DNA of 64,000 nt from Candidatus Paraburkholderia kirkii (GCA_001189345.1 LFKV01000002.1:27121-91120); one strand, 5' to 3'. Counted from the first letter of the stretch, positions 9,492 through 19,380 are shown. Notes: a model not told the origin generated them from the letters alone. Numbers and translations: made by a program.

Positions 9492-10096
9492 TCAGTTCAC
9501 GCTGTCGTCGGCGAGAGACTGAGCCTGCTCTGCGCGCGCCGCGCGCGCTTCTTGCTGCGTGAGACCCTCGATCTTCACCTTCTGCGTGCCGACGCCGCGC
9601 ATGCCGAGCGCCGCCGCGACAGGTACGACAAGTCGATCACGCGTCCGCGCACATAAGGACCACGGTCGTTGATCTTCACGACCACCGTCTTGTGATTGGA
9701 CTCGTTCGTCACGCGCACCCACGACGCGAGCGGCAGTGTGCGGTGCGCCGCGGTCATGGCGTTCATGTTGAACTTCTCACCGCTCGCGGTCTTGCGGCCA
9801 TGGAACATGCGGCCGTACCACGACGCCTTGCCCTTCTGTTCGAAGTTGCCGACGTCCGGACCGGTCGTGATCGGCTCGGCGTTCGCGAGCGACCGATCCT
9901 GGCTCGGTTTTTCGGCCGGAACCGCGGAAAGGTGCGAATCGAATGCGAGTGGCGCCGTCGAGCGGGCACCGACCGTGCTGAGGGAGTTTGTGGTCTGAGG
10001 ATTGGATGCGACATCGCCCGAACCCGGCGCGGCGCAACCCGCCAGCGCGCCAACTGCTAGCAGGCTCCCGACATGTCGAATGAATCGAGCATTCAT
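9492..10096 (-). pseudogene. rlpA: septal-ring lytic transglycosylase RlpA, frameshifted in the double-psi barrel
   Basis: A lipoprotein signal (LAGC near residues 18-21) is followed by a disordered linker and the RlpA barrel: [20 protein letters not shown] near 88-107, then [16 protein letters not shown] and [18 protein letters not shown]. Right after DLSY, near 9625, the frame shifts; the remaining [18 protein letters not shown] and the tail ending SLADDSVN (stop at 9492) are one frame away. The lesion removes the last conserved part of the barrel. RlpA cleaves naked glycan strands at septa in some bacteria and is often dispensable. Confidence 0.8.
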
Positions 10097-10759
10097 AAAC
10101 GTGTATCAACGATAAAGGAGCGGCCGCGCTGCGCTGGTCGGCGCGCGCAAGGTCGCTCGAGGCTTTGGCCGTGCAAAGCACAACGCCGTTCGGCGAAGCG
10201 AACGGCGGGCCCTGCTCGGACGCGGCGTAATCGTGCCGCAAACGCCCGGTTATTGTTCACGTCTGGCGCAACCTGTCCCGACAGCCTGACCAGACCCCAC
10301 ATGCCGCCATCGAACGTGGCATCACGTTCGTGCGCTGGAAAAACAAGTGCGAGCGCAGGAACGGCGGCGTAGGCCCCATCCGGCGTAATGGCGGCAAAGG
10401 CCATTTGACAGACGCGCGGCGTCTGGCCGGGCAAGACGTGTGCACGTACTGACGGTGCTTGAGTTGCAATTGCGAAGCTTTTGGCCCCCAACAGCGTACT
10501 GATGGCGATTGTAAAAACACACTGGCGTTCTGACATTCGCCCGTTGACGGCCTGGTTAACTCCAGGCACAAATAGTGCCATTATACAAAAAACCGGGTTC
10601 GACTCGCCGGACTGTGCAAACAGTAATTGATTTTCGCTATGAACGTAAGAATTGCCGGGTTTTAGCGCTTTTTGACGGCCGAAACGGTCCGCGTCGCGGA
10701 TGTTTCGGCACCGGTACAATGAACGCTTTTACAGGCCGACTTGTACCGACGACAGTCAT
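10097..10759. other. 663-bp intergenic region without a recognisable gene
   Basis: Neither strand gives a protein I recognise, and the longest open frames have ordinary out-of-frame composition. The half near 10500-10650 is AT-rich and should contain promoters for rlpA (minus) and the hydrolase (plus). A small inverted repeat GGCAC-AAATA-GTGCC lies near 10564-10578. A decayed gene is possible. Confidence 0.4.
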
Positions 10760-11404
10760 ATGAAAGTCATTCTCGTTCCCGTGACGCCTTTCCAGCAGAA
10801 CTGTTCCATCGTGATCTGCGAGACGACGAAGCGCGCCGCCATCGTCGATCCCGGCGGCAACATCGAGCGCCTCATCGCGGAAGTCGAACGGCAGGGCGTC
10901 ACTGTCGAGAAGATTCTTCTGACGCATGGCCACCTCGATCACTGCGGCGGCGCGAAGGCCCTCGCGAATCACTACGGCATCGATATCGAAGGTCCGCATC
11001 GGGAGGACGCCTTCTGGATCGACCAATTGCCCGCCCAGACCCAGCGATTCGGCTTCGCGGACGCACAGGCATTCACGCCCGAGCGCCGGCTCGACGACGG
11101 CGACGCCGTGCAATTCGGCGACGAAACCATGGAAGTCCATTTCTGCTCGGGCCATACGCCCGGCCATGTGGTTTTCTTCAGCCGCAAGCACCGGCTGGCA
11201 TTCGTCGGCGACGTGCTGTTCGCCGGTTCGATCGGCCGCACGGATTTTCCGCGCGGCAATCATGCGGACCTCGTCCGCTCGATCCGGGAAAAGCTCTGGC
11301 CGCTCGGCGAGGACGTCACGTTCGTTCCCGGTCACGGCCCCGCCTCGACCTGCGGCGAGGAGCGCCGCAGCAATCCGTTCGTCGGCGACGGAGTGGCGGC
11401 GTGA
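10760..11404 (+). CDS. MBL-fold metallo-hydrolase (YcbL/GloB-like)
   Basis: The start [14 protein letters not shown] at 10760 is the family's usual N-terminus. The metal-binding signature [10 protein letters not shown] is at about 55-64, HTPGHVVFF near 132-140, GDVLF near 152 and PGHGP near 197-201, so both zinc sites are complete. At 214 residues it fits the short glyoxalase II-like group (YcbL). These hydrolyse thioesters such as S-lactoylglutathione, but the substrate here is unproven. Intact, overlapping the next gene by four bases (GTGA). Confidence 0.9.
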   Translation: MKVILVPVTPFQQNCSIVICETTKRAAIVDPGGNIERLIAEVERQGVTVEKILLTHGHLDHCGGAKALANHYGIDIEGPHREDAFWIDQLPAQTQRFGFADAQAFTPERRLDDGDAVQFGDETMEVHFCSGHTPGHVVFFSRKHRLAFVGDVLFAGSIGRTDFPRGNHADLVRSIREKLWPLGEDVTFVPGHGPASTCGEERRSNPFVGDGVAA

Positions 11405-12042
11405 ACGCAATCCCCGAAATCTACGTCAGCACGGATGTCGAAGCCGACGGCCCGATTCCCGGTCCGCACTCGATGCTGAGCTTCGCATCGGCGGCGTTCA
11501 CGGCCGGCAAGCAGCTGATCGCCACGTTCTCCGCCAATCTCGAGACGCTCGAGGGCTCGGCGCCGCATCCGGTCCAGGCCGCGTGGTGGAAGACGCAGCC
11601 GGACGCCTGGGCGGCATGCCGCAAGGATCTGCAGAAGCCGGAAATCGCCCTGCCCGCCTATGTCGAATGGGTGGAGGCGCTGCCGGGCAAGCCGGTGTTC
11701 GTCGCGTACCCGGCGGGCTTCGACTTCACCTATATGTTCTGGTACATGATGCGCTTTGCCGAGCGCTGCCCGTTTTCATGGTCGGCACTCGACATCAAGA
11801 CGCTCGCGTTCACGATGACGGGCCTGCCGTATCGCAAGGCGATCAAGCCGCGTCTGCCGAAGCACTGGTTCGACGAGCTGCCGCACACGCACGTCGCGCT
11901 CGACGATGCGATCGAGCAAGGCGCGCTCTTCTGCAACATGCTCGCGGAACTGCGGGCGTCTCAAGCCGGGTCGGCGCAGGCATCGGCCGAGGCGAACGGC
12001 GACACGGAAGGTAAAAAACGCGCAGGCAGGCCAGTGAGTTAG
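11401..12042 (+). CDS. DEDD-type 3'-5' exonuclease/RNase H-like protein
   Basis: The GTG start at 11401 overlaps the stop of the hydrolase gene, giving 213 residues. The N-terminal [18 protein letters not shown] carries the first Asp-x-Glu pair of a DEDD exonuclease fold. A second Asp lies in [14 protein letters not shown], and [11 protein letters not shown] supplies the last His/Asp pair of the DEDDh type. This matches conserved proteobacterial proteins annotated as exonucleases; the physiological substrate is unknown. The C-terminal 30 residues are low-complexity and end in a Lys/Arg patch. Intact. Confidence 0.8.
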   Translation: MNAIPEIYVSTDVEADGPIPGPHSMLSFASAAFTAGKQLIATFSANLETLEGSAPHPVQAAWWKTQPDAWAACRKDLQKPEIALPAYVEWVEALPGKPVFVAYPAGFDFTYMFWYMMRFAERCPFSWSALDIKTLAFTMTGLPYRKAIKPRLPKHWFDELPHTHVALDDAIEQGALFCNMLAELRASQAGSAQASAEANGDTEGKKRAGRPVS

Positions 12043-12132
12043 TGAAACTACCTCAGTGCGGGCACATTGCATTGCGTTTCTTTTCCGGCGCCTCTACCAT
12101 TAGAGTCAGATCACGACCGAACGGAGGCGCAG

Positions 12133-12591
12133 TTGACTCTCGATACATTCTCACAAAAAATCTTGCGTCTTCTGCAGCTGGACGCACGACGCTCCGTTCA
12201 GGAAATCTCCGATCAGGTCGGCTTGTCGAGTACGCCGTGCTGGCGGCGTATTAAGGACATGGAGCAATCCGGCGTCATTCAGCGCTATACCGCGCTGCTC
12301 GACCGGGAAAAGCTCGGCCTGCACGTGTGCGCACTCGCGCATATTCATCTGACCCGGCACACGGAAGGCGGCGTCGAGCAGTTCGAACACGAAATCGCCA
12401 CGTGCCCCGAAGTGACCGAGTGCTACAGCACAACCGGCGAGTCCGACTACATCCTCAAGATCGTCGCACCGGACATCAAGGCGTACGACGCGTTCCTGCA
12501 CGATCGCATCTTCAAGATACCCGCCGTGGCGCAGGTACGCACCAGCGTCATGCTGCGCGAAATCAAGTTCGACACGCAACTGCCGCTCTGA
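12133..12591 (+). CDS. Lrp/AsnC family transcriptional regulator
   Basis: I chose the TTG at 12133 because GGAGG at 12123-12127 sits five bases upstream, and the protein MTLDTFSQKILRLLQLDARR is the usual Lrp start. The winged-helix part is residues 5-65 (SVQEISDQVGLSSTPCWRRI). The RAM effector domain follows (about 70-150: CPEVTECYSTTGESDYILKI). At 152 residues it is full length. Lrp proteins sense amino acids and often control nearby transport or catabolic genes; no operator was identified here. Intact and convergent with the CDF gene. Confidence 0.9.
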   Translation: MTLDTFSQKILRLLQLDARRSVQEISDQVGLSSTPCWRRIKDMEQSGVIQRYTALLDREKLGLHVCALAHIHLTRHTEGGVEQFEHEIATCPEVTECYSTTGESDYILKIVAPDIKAYDAFLHDRIFKIPAVAQVRTSVMLREIKFDTQLPL

Positions 12592-12600
12592 CGCGCGGCC

Positions 12601-13791
12601 TCAGCGCGGCGTGCCGAGCGCATGACCCGGCGTCGCCGCAGGCGCCGCGATATCGAGCGCCTGCGTCACGCGGATTTCGCGCGCGCCGAGCCGACGCCTG
12701 AGCGCAGCGAAATCGATCGCCTTCAGCCTGGAAGCCGCATCGTGCGCGGTCGACGCCGGCAGCACGACGTCGACATCGAAGCCGCCGCCCAAGTAGTGCA
12801 GATTCAGCGACTCGACCGGAATGCTCTGTTGCGCGAACGCGGCGCGGATGGCGTCGCTCACCGTCGAGCGCGATGGGAAATTGCCCGGCAGCGGATTGAG
12901 TTCGTCGCTTTCCGGATCGACGTGAATGAGCGCATCGATGACGCGAGGATCAGCCAGCACGTGCGCGCGCGCCGATTCGGCAATGAAATGTCCCTCCGAA
13001 ACCGAAATCAGCGGATCGACGAGAATATGCGCGTCGACGATCGCGAGGTCGCCCATTTTTCGCGTGCGCAATTCGTGAACCTCGCGCACGCCGGGCGTGC
13101 TCAGCAAAATGCCGCGCAAATCGTCCGTGGTCGATTGATCGAGCGCGCGATCGGAGAGATCCTGTAGCGCATCCCACGCGAACGTCCACCCCATTTTGCC
13201 GATCAAAAATCCGACGAGCGCGGCGGCGATCGGGTCCAATATTCGAAATCCCGCCAGACTGCCGATAATTCCGAGCGCGACGACGAGTGAAGAAGCGGCG
13301 TCCGAGCGCGCATGCCAGGCATTTGCAACCAGCATGGCGGAACGAACGCGCTCGGCGGCGCGAAGCATATAGCGAAAAAGCGCTTCCTTTGAAACAAGCA
13401 CGATTATCGCGACTGCTAGCGCGACGGCGTGTACCGGCGGAATATCCTGAAGGTTCACGATCCGCGTTCCGGCCCGCCACAACATTCCGACGCCGACCGC
13501 GATCAACAATCCGCCGAGGAATAACGAGGCCACCGTTTCATAGCGGCTATGGCCATAGTTATGGTCCACATCGGGTGCGGCGGCGGCCTGTCGATTGGCA
13601 ATCAGCACGATAAAATCAGACACGATATCCGCCAGCGAATGAATGCCGTCGGCAATCAATGCCTGAGAATGCGCAATAGTACCGACGACGAGTTGCGCGG
13701 CGGTAAGCCCGCTATTAAGCGCAATGTTCGTCCAGGTAGTTCGGCGCGCGACCGCCTGCTTTTCCGCAGCGTGCGATGTCGAAAGCGACAT
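12601..13791 (-). CDS. cation diffusion facilitator (CDF) family efflux transporter
   Basis: A 396-residue inner-membrane transporter. The N-terminal domain has six predicted helices with the CDF metal-site pattern HSLADIVSDF in TM2 and NYGHSRYE in the following loop; HARSDAASS in TM5 gives the second half of the site. The C-terminal cytoplasmic domain (about 210-300) contains the GVREVHELRTRKMGD and HILVDP elements of the dimerisation fold. It is about 90 residues longer than FieF, with an extra tail (about 305-396) that could be another ferredoxin-like domain. Metal (Zn, Fe, Co, Mn) cannot be told. The start MSLSTSHAAEK at 13791 is preferred over 13821. Confidence 0.88.
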   Translation of the reverse strand: MSLSTSHAAEKQAVARRTTWTNIALNSGLTAAQLVVGTIAHSQALIADGIHSLADIVSDFIVLIANRQAAAAPDVDHNYGHSRYETVASLFLGGLLIAVGVGMLWRAGTRIVNLQDIPPVHAVALAVAIIVLVSKEALFRYMLRAAERVRSAMLVANAWHARSDAASSLVVALGIIGSLAGFRILDPIAAALVGFLIGKMGWTFAWDALQDLSDRALDQSTTDDLRGILLSTPGVREVHELRTRKMGDLAIVDAHILVDPLISVSEGHFIAESARAHVLADPRVIDALIHVDPESDELNPLPGNFPSRSTVSDAIRAAFAQQSIPVESLNLHYLGGGFDVDVVLPASTAHDAASRLKAIDFAALRRRLGAREIRVTQALDIAAPAATPGHALGTPR

Positions 13792-13950
13792 GTAATATGC
13801 CTCTGGCCACGATTCAGGCACTTTATCACCCGCGACGCGCGTACGTCTCCGGGCGGCCTGACAGTAAGCCTTTCAAATTATACATTTAATTGCGCCGCAA
13901 TTTCCGGCTAGCCGAATGGCCACGGACCCGAAAACCGGTGGCGCAAATGA

Positions 13951-13979
13951 AAAGGCCGCGTCACCCGGACGCGGCCTTG
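13951..13979 (-). terminator. intrinsic terminator of the hns-like gene
   Basis: Eleven-base GC-rich arms (13952-13962, 13968-13978) with a short loop. On the minus strand the stem is followed by TTTT. It lies just beyond the stop of the H-NS gene. Confidence 0.75.
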
Positions 13980-14002
13980 GAAAGCGAAATTCGACGCTGA
14001 AT

Positions 14003-14305
14003 TTACTTGCTGATCAGGAAACTGTCGCGATCTTGCCCGGCAATCCACTTAGGCGGTTTTCCGCGGCCGGACCAGGTGCTGCCGCTTTCCGGATCGCGAT
14101 ATTTCGGCGCTACACTAGAACGGCTGCGCGATGCCTTCGAGGCCTTCGCGCCTCGGCTGCCTGCGAGTTCCTGAAGTGTGATGCCATAATCGGCCATTTT
14201 CTGCTTGATCTCATTAAGCACTTCGGCGTATTCGCGCGACTTCGCTTCTTCAATCTGACGTTCGAGAGACTCGCGCTGTGCGAGGAGTTCCTTGTATGAA
14301 GGCAT
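14003..14305 (-). CDS. H-NS family nucleoid-associated protein
   Basis: This 100-residue protein has the two H-NS parts. The N-terminal coiled-coil oligomerisation region is residues 1-50 (LLAQRESLERQIEEAKSREY). The C-terminal DNA-binding motif YRDPESGSTWSGRGKPPKWI is at about 69-88, containing the GRGKPP AT-hook-like loop. Such proteins silence AT-rich, horizontally acquired DNA. It is monocistronic, with its own terminator and an AT-rich upstream region. Intact, which is notable beside so many broken neighbours. Confidence 0.93.
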   Translation of the reverse strand: MPSYKELLAQRESLERQIEEAKSREYAEVLNEIKQKMADYGITLQELAGSRGAKASKASRSRSSVAPKYRDPESGSTWSGRGKPPKWIAGQDRDSFLISK

Positions 14306-14668
14306 GGCAATTCCCTAAGTGGTTTGCTGACTTGCGAATCGGCGCGCTCGCTTGTAGTTATCAGTATAGCCTCGGACTGGCACGCAGATTAACACAAATC
14401 TTATTTTAGCGGCACGCGCGAATTGCCACTTAATTAAACTTTAGGGACTTTCTTCGTAACATTTGCCGAATATTCCGAAATCCAGAGCGGTCAGTGATCC
14501 GCGCTAAAAGATGCTGCTCGCATGCAGATTGAACTTGGCACTGGCATAAAATGAAAGCACGGCATGCTTTTGCATTGGAACGTTTCATGGAATGGCAACT
14601 TCGCTCTTTCTTTTGCACGTGTAATGCAATGTAATTCGGGCCGCAACAGCGTTATCCAGACGCAAAAT
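14306..14668. other. AT-rich intergenic region upstream of the hns-like gene
   Basis: About 360 bases with no recognisable gene. The part nearest hns (14306-14460) is markedly AT-rich and likely holds its promoter, perhaps with autorepression. The rest lies downstream of the HugZ-like pseudogene. Confidence 0.45.
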
Positions 14669-15332
14669 TCAACTCTGCCTCTCAAAACAATCGATAAGCA
14701 CCGACTTCAACGCTTCGTTCATCAGTCGCGGCTTATCGAATGTAAAACGATTGCGAGTGCCTTCAAGCAACAAATCGCAGCCATAACGGTCTATCCCCAA
14801 TAATTGGAGATTGGCGCGGCGACCGGGATAAGCGTCGAAATATTCACACAGCGAAGCTTCGTCCTGGTACGAAAGCGGCGCCAGCGAATCGAGTTCGTCG
14901 CCGGCAAGCCAGCCCATCGCCCCAAAACCGCCGATATAGCGCATCCGCTCCAGCGACATCACCCAGAAACAGAATTCGCCGAGTTCCAGATAACGCCTGG
15001 CCGCCGGGTGATAGCGCACATAGCGCCGCGCGAGTTCGCCGCTCGCTTCCGGCAAAACAGGCGCGAAACGTCCAAGCATCGTGAGGCGCTGTCCTTCCAG
15101 CACGCCGCCTCCCGCCGCGTGCGTCACCAGAAAGCCGGCGCGCGGGTCGGCTTGTAGATTGCGCGTGTGCTCGGCGAGATGACTGACGAGCAGCATCGGC
15201 ATATGGCTCGCGGTGAGCGCGAACGGCCGCCGTCGGATACGGAAAGCCGAGCGGCTCGCGGGAATGCGTGGCGAGCGTGCCGTCGGACACGTGATGCAGC
15301 AAATGAAGCGGTGCTTGCGACGGAATGTTCAT
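14669..15332 (-). pseudogene. HugZ/pyridoxamine-phosphate-oxidase-like protein, frameshifted
   Basis: The start MNIPSQAPLHLLHH at 15332 leads into GTLATHSREPLGFPYPT, then the frame is lost near 15235. The correct continuation PFALTASHMPMLLVSHLAEHT starts one frame away and runs cleanly to the stop at 14669. The split beta-barrel FMN-binding core (RAGFLVTH, LGRFAPV) and a C-terminal DUF2470-like domain (ANLQLLGIDRYGCDLLLEG) are present. Family members bind haem or flavin; HugZ degrades haem. Restored length is about 221 residues. One single-base indel explains the break. Confidence 0.75.
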
Positions 15333-15431
15333 CCGAGCCTTATGCGATTGCGAACTGGTCGACCGATGGTAATGCAGCGCGATCGAGCGTATCTCCTGGC
15401 CGTTCGATAGAATCGAAAGCCTTCGCGTGCG

Positions 15432-16647
15432 ATGGCATCATCTCCGGTTGCCTCTCGTTTTCGCGCAATCCTCCAGAACGGCTCTTCTGTGTCCGACTCG
15501 ACTACCGCATCCCCCGCCGCCCGCGAGTCCAATCCGACGCTCGCGCTGCACCGCAGCCTTCCGCGCGCCATCCGCGCCCGCGCGCGCTACGCGACCATGG
15601 CCGTCTTCTTCATCCAGGCATGATGTACGCCTCGTGGGGCGTGCACGTGCCGACGGTGCGCGACAAATTCGCGCTGAGCCCGGGCATGCTCTCGTTCGCG
15701 CTGCTCGCGGTTGCGGGCAGCTCGATCTTCGCGATGCTCACCACCGGCTCGTGAATCGCGCGCGCCGGCACGCGCACGGCGTGCATGGCGGGCGGCATCA
15801 CGATGATGATTTGCGGCTCGCTGATTCTCGTGACGCCCTGGTTCTGGCTGCTGCTGGTCGTGCTCGCGGTGTTCGGCTTCGGCATGGCGACGCTCGATGT
15901 CGCGATGAACGCCGAGGCGAGCGCGGTCGAGCAGGCGCTCGGGCAGCCGATCATGTCGTCGCTGCACGGCATGTTCAGCATCGGCGGCATGGCGGGCGCG
16001 GCCGCGGGCGGCGCGCTGCTCGCGCTGGCGTCGGGCGCGAGTCTGCTAGTGCTGCTGCTTCGATGCCCGCGGTGCTGCCGCACGTGCCGCAAGGGCCTCG
16101 TCCTCGAACCGCTGGCGCTCGGCGGCCTGGCGCTCGTTGCGCTGATCGCCGAAGGCGCGATGTATGACTGGGCGACCGTCTATATGCGCGATGTCGTGGA
16201 GGCGTCGCCCTCGGTCTCGAGCGCCGCGTATGCCGCGTTCTCGGGCGGCATGGCGGCCGGCCGCTTCGGCGGCGACGCGGTGCGCGCGCGCTTCGGCGCG
16301 CCGCAGCTGATTTTCGGCAGCGCCGGGCTCGCGTTCATCGGCATGGTGATGGCGCTCGTGTTGCCGAACACCATCGTCACGATGACCGGATTCACGCTGA
16401 TGGGCCTGGTCTCGCGAACATGATGCCGGTGCTGTTCGCGGCGGCGGCGCGCGTCGAAGGCGTGACGGCGGCCGAAGGCCTCGCGCAGGTCGCGGGCTCG
16501 CGTATTTCGGCTTGTTGCTCGGGCCGGTGCTGATCGGCGGCGTCGCGCAAATCAGCAATCTGCCGATCGGGCTATGCGTCGTCGCGGCGTGCTGCGCGGC
16601 GATCACGCTCATCGGGCCGAAAATTCTCAAGCGGCTGAAGATATAAA
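15432..16647 (+). pseudogene. MFS transporter, multiply disrupted
   Basis: A 12-TM major facilitator of the YfkF/YbjJ-like kind is recognisable over the whole stretch: RARYATMAVFFIQA, then MMYASWGVHVPTVRDKF, GMATLDVAMNAEAS, LHGMFSIGGMAG, and GLLLGPVLIGGVAQ. Lesions are a one-base loss near 15620, a Trp-to-TGA nonsense at 15752-15754, a garbled or partly deleted stretch near 16050-16100, and single-base losses near 16412 and 16500. The final frame ends at TAA 16645-16647. The substrate is unknown. It diverges from the HugZ-like pseudogene. Confidence 0.8.
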
Positions 16648-16680
16648 AAACGCGCGGATCTTTCGAATCCGCGCGTTTTC
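16647..16680. terminator. bidirectional intrinsic terminator
   Basis: A strong inverted repeat (aaacgcgcggat ... atccgcgcgttt) lies between the convergent MFS remnant and livK. A-rich and T-rich tracts flank the stem, so it can terminate both strands. Confidence 0.8.
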
Positions 16681-16702
16681 CGGGACCGAAGTCCTCGGGT
16701 GC

Positions 16703-17848
16703 TTACATCTTCACGACGTCCAGCAGGGTCTTCTTGCCCTTCTTGTAGTCGTACAGCGAGATCACGCCGTGCTTCAGGTCGCCCTTCGAATCGAAGGTCG
16801 TCTGGCCGATCACGCCCTTGTAGTCCGTGTTCGGCATCGCGGCGAGGATCTTCGCCGGGTCGACCGAGTTCGCGCGCTTCATCGCGTCGACGATGATGTA
16901 CACCGCGTCATACGTGAACGGCGCGTAGATCTGGATCGGCTGGCCAAAGCGCTTCAGATACTTCGCCTGGAACGCCGCGCCGCCTTCCATCTTCTCGAGC
17001 GCCATGCCGGCTTCCGAGCACACGACGTTGTCGGTCGCGTCGCCGGCGAGGTCAGCCAGCTTTTCCGTGCAGACGCCGTCGCCCGCGAGCACCTTCGCGC
17101 GCAGGCCGAGCTGCTTCGCCTGCTTGGCAAACGGGCCGCCGGTGGCGTCCATGCCACCGTACATCACGGCGTCGGGGTTCTCACCCTTGATCTTGGTCAG
17201 GATCGCGCGGAAATCGACGGCCTTGTCGTTGGTCGCGTCGTGCGAGATCACCTTCAGGCCGAGCGACTTGGCGGTCTTCTCGAACTCGTTCGCGAGACCC
17301 TGGCCGTAAGAGGTCGAGTCGTCGACGACGGCGACGCTCTTCACCTTCAGATTCTTCGCTGCATAGTTGGCGAGCGCCGGGCCTTGCTGCGCATCGGTCG
17401 CGACGACGCGGTACGTCGTCTTGAAGCCTTGCTGCGTGTAGGTCGGATTCGTTGCCGACGGGGAAATCTGGACGATGCCCGCGTCGCTATAGATCTTCGA
17501 TGCCGGGATCGACGTGCCGGAGTTCAGGTGACCGACGACCGCGACGACCTTGTCGTCGACGAGCTTCTGCGCGACCTGCGTGGCGGTACGCGGGTCAGCG
17601 GCGTCGTCTTGCGGGTCCAGTTGCAGCGTGATCTTCTCGCCGCCGATCGTGAGACCCTTCGCATTGATCTCTTCGACTGCGAGCCGCGCGCCGTTTTCGT
17701 TGTCCTTGCCCAGGTGAGCAATGCCGCCGGTCAGCGGAGCGACGTGACCGATCTTGACGACCTGGTCGGCTGCTGCGGTCGTTGCCAACGTAGCGAACAG
17801 CACGGCTGCGGCGCTGATCGGCAACAGTTTGTGAAGCTTGGTGTTCAT
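16703..17848 (-). CDS. livK: branched-chain amino acid ABC transporter substrate-binding protein LivK
   Basis: A periplasmic binding protein of 381 residues. The signal peptide (1-26) ends TTAAADQ. The mature start VVKIGHVAPLTGGIAHLGKD is followed by type I two-lobed fold landmarks: VAVVGHLNSGTSIPAS near 90, ISPSATNPTYT near 118 and PDAVMYGGMDATGG near 220. The ATG at 17848 was preferred to an upstream TTG because it begins the signal peptide. Intact, unlike livMG and livF at 1.5-4 kb. Binding proteins may serve another permease, so it could still work, or it may simply not have decayed yet. Confidence 0.92.
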   Translation of the reverse strand: MNTKLHKLLPISAAAVLFATLATTAAADQVVKIGHVAPLTGGIAHLGKDNENGARLAVEEINAKGLTIGGEKITLQLDPQDDAADPRTATQVAQKLVDDKVVAVVGHLNSGTSIPASKIYSDAGIVQISPSATNPTYTQQGFKTTYRVVATDAQQGPALANYAAKNLKVKSVAVVDDSTSYGQGLANEFEKTAKSLGLKVISHDATNDKAVDFRAILTKIKGENPDAVMYGGMDATGGPFAKQAKQLGLRAKVLAGDGVCTEKLADLAGDATDNVVCSEAGMALEKMEGGAAFQAKYLKRFGQPIQIYAPFTYDAVYIIVDAMKRANSVDPAKILAAMPNTDYKGVIGQTTFDSKGDLKHGVISLYDYKKGKKTLLDVVKM

Positions 17849-18394
17849 GTAAGTCTCCAGTTTCGGTCCCAAAAACAACGTAATCGCCCTGTGCCCCGTC
17901 TTCCATCACGATCGCTCAGTCCCGTGGACGACCATGCCGGATGCATCGTCATGCACTTGGCAAGTCCTTCCAGCAGGCCGTTTGTGGCGGCCGCCGTCCG
18001 CACTGCGCGCAAGTGTAGGGTTGTCAAATTAATTTAGGGAAATTTTTTAAGATACTGGTGTCACTACCAATTAGCGGCCAGTTGTGAGACGCCGTCGTTT
18101 GTGGTGGCGTTTGCGCGAAGATGCCCAGTACATGAGGGTTTCCGCGACATCGGCACGCAAAGGTTTGGGCCTCATTCAAGTTTGATGGACGCGCGCCGAT
18201 AATCTCTGCCCACCGGCATCTATTAGGCTGTTTTTTTTAAAGCGGTTTTAGCTCGTGTTTAGATGCGCGCCTCTAAAAATCGATCCGCTCGTCAAACGAC
18301 GTGCCAGGCGCCGCCACGCGCGTCCAGGGCGTATGAAAGGGAAAGCTGGCAAACTCGCCCGATCAACCTTTCCACAATCACAAGGAGCTTCGAC
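17849..18394. other. 546-bp divergent promoter region between livK and dienelactone hydrolase
   Basis: No coding sequence is recognisable. The segment 18015-18080 and the T-run near 18230-18240 are AT-rich. They probably contain promoters for livK (minus) and the hydrolase (plus, with AAGGAG before its GTG). Confidence 0.5.
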
Positions 18395-19102
18395 GTGACC
18401 GTATCCGTGACTTCGCGCTGGATTGACATTCCCACCGATGGCGGCAGCTTCCAGGGTTATCTCGCGCTGCCCAAAACGGGCACCGGACCGGCCGTGATCA
18501 TCCTGCAGGAGATCTTCGGCATGAACGCGCATATCCGCAGCGTCGCAGACCAGTACGCGGCCGACAGCTATATCGCGCTCGCACCCGACGTCTTCTGGTG
18601 CACGCAGCCGCGCGTCGAGCTGGGCTACGAAGGCGCGGATCGCCAGAAGGCGATGGAGCTGCTGCAAAAGACCGATGCCGATGCCGCGGTCGCCGATGTC
18701 GGCGCGGCGGCGAAGGCGCTGCGCGCGCTGCCCGAAGTGACGGGCAAGGTCGCGGCGATCGGCTACTGCTTCGGCGGCCGGCTCGCTTATCTCGCGGCGG
18801 CGCAGGGATCGGTGGATGTGGCGGTCGCCTACTATGGCGGCGGCATTCAGAACGCGCTCGACAAGGCCGATCAGATCAAGGCGCCGATACAGTTTCACTA
18901 CGGCGAACTCGATGCGCACATCCCGGCCGACGCCGTGGACACCGTGCGCCAGCGCTTCGCGGGCCGCAAGGATGCGGAAGTCCACGTGTACCCGCAGGCC
19001 GACCACGGTTTCAACTGCGGCGATCGCGCCTCGTACAACGCGAAGGCGTCAGGGCTCGCGCACGAACGCACGCTCACGTTCCTCGGCGAGCATCGGCAAT
19101 AA
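18395..19102 (+). CDS. dienelactone hydrolase family protein
   Basis: Alpha/beta hydrolase of 235 residues. The GTG at 18395 has AAGGAG eight bases upstream. The catalytic triad is visible: Cys125 in GYCFGG, Asp173 in GELDAH and His204 in ADHGF. The oxyanion region LQEIFGMNAHIR lies near 37-48. Dienelactone hydrolases open lactones in chlorocatechol pathways, but chromosomal homologues like this one occur without such pathways and their substrates are mostly unknown. No catabolic neighbours are present. Intact. Confidence 0.92.
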   Translation: MTVSVTSRWIDIPTDGGSFQGYLALPKTGTGPAVIILQEIFGMNAHIRSVADQYAADSYIALAPDVFWCTQPRVELGYEGADRQKAMELLQKTDADAAVADVGAAAKALRALPEVTGKVAAIGYCFGGRLAYLAAAQGSVDVAVAYYGGGIQNALDKADQIKAPIQFHYGELDAHIPADAVDTVRQRFAGRKDAEVHVYPQADHGFNCGDRASYNAKASGLAHERTLTFLGEHRQ

Positions 19103-19209
19103 AGGGGGAGGCAGGCACGGGGCGCCGTGCCTTTGACAAGAAATCGCGCGTGCGCCGATGCGCGCGACGAGCACGCATCGTCGAAAACCGCGCCTCGGGC
19201 TGAATCACG

Positions 19210-19380
19210 CTATATCAGCGCAGGCAGCCCTTCGACGAGCAGAAACGCGGCCAGCACGCCGAATACACGCAACACGTTGTTCTTGAAATGCGTCGCGCAG
19301 GGAATGACCCCGACGAACAGAGCGCCGGCCAGCGCCATCGGTATGACCAGAATGAAGTCGCCGATCGTGAAGTACGTCAT
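19210..19380 (-). CDS. small hydrophobic membrane protein (56 residues)
   Basis: An ATG at 19380 with GGGAG six bases upstream opens a 56-codon frame ending TAG at 19210-19212. The protein MTYFTIGDFILVIPM... is strongly hydrophobic, with two likely membrane helices (about 8-27 and 35-55) separated by a basic turn HFKNNVLR, so it is probably an inner-membrane hairpin. I do not recognise a family. The good ribosome site and clean frame suggest it is real. It lies convergent with the hydrolase and downstream of the broken MFS gene on the same strand. Confidence 0.6.
   Translation of the reverse strand: MTYFTIGDFILVIPMALAGALFVGVIPCATHFKNNVLRVFGVLAAFLLVEGLPALI

Noticed and set aside
10590..10615. 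A tRNA-like T-arm (GGGTTCGACTC)
   Set aside because: The flanking bases do not pair as a five-base T stem and no acceptor or anticodon arm can be built around it.
10097..10719. A 208-codon minus-strand frame in the rlpA upstream region
   Set aside because: No motif, signal peptide or ribosome site that I trust, and it overlaps the probable promoters. Left as intergenic.
15432..16647. Considering the MFS gene as several short genes
   Set aside because: The fragments join into one continuous 12-helix transporter when single-base indels are allowed, so one pseudogene is the simpler reading.
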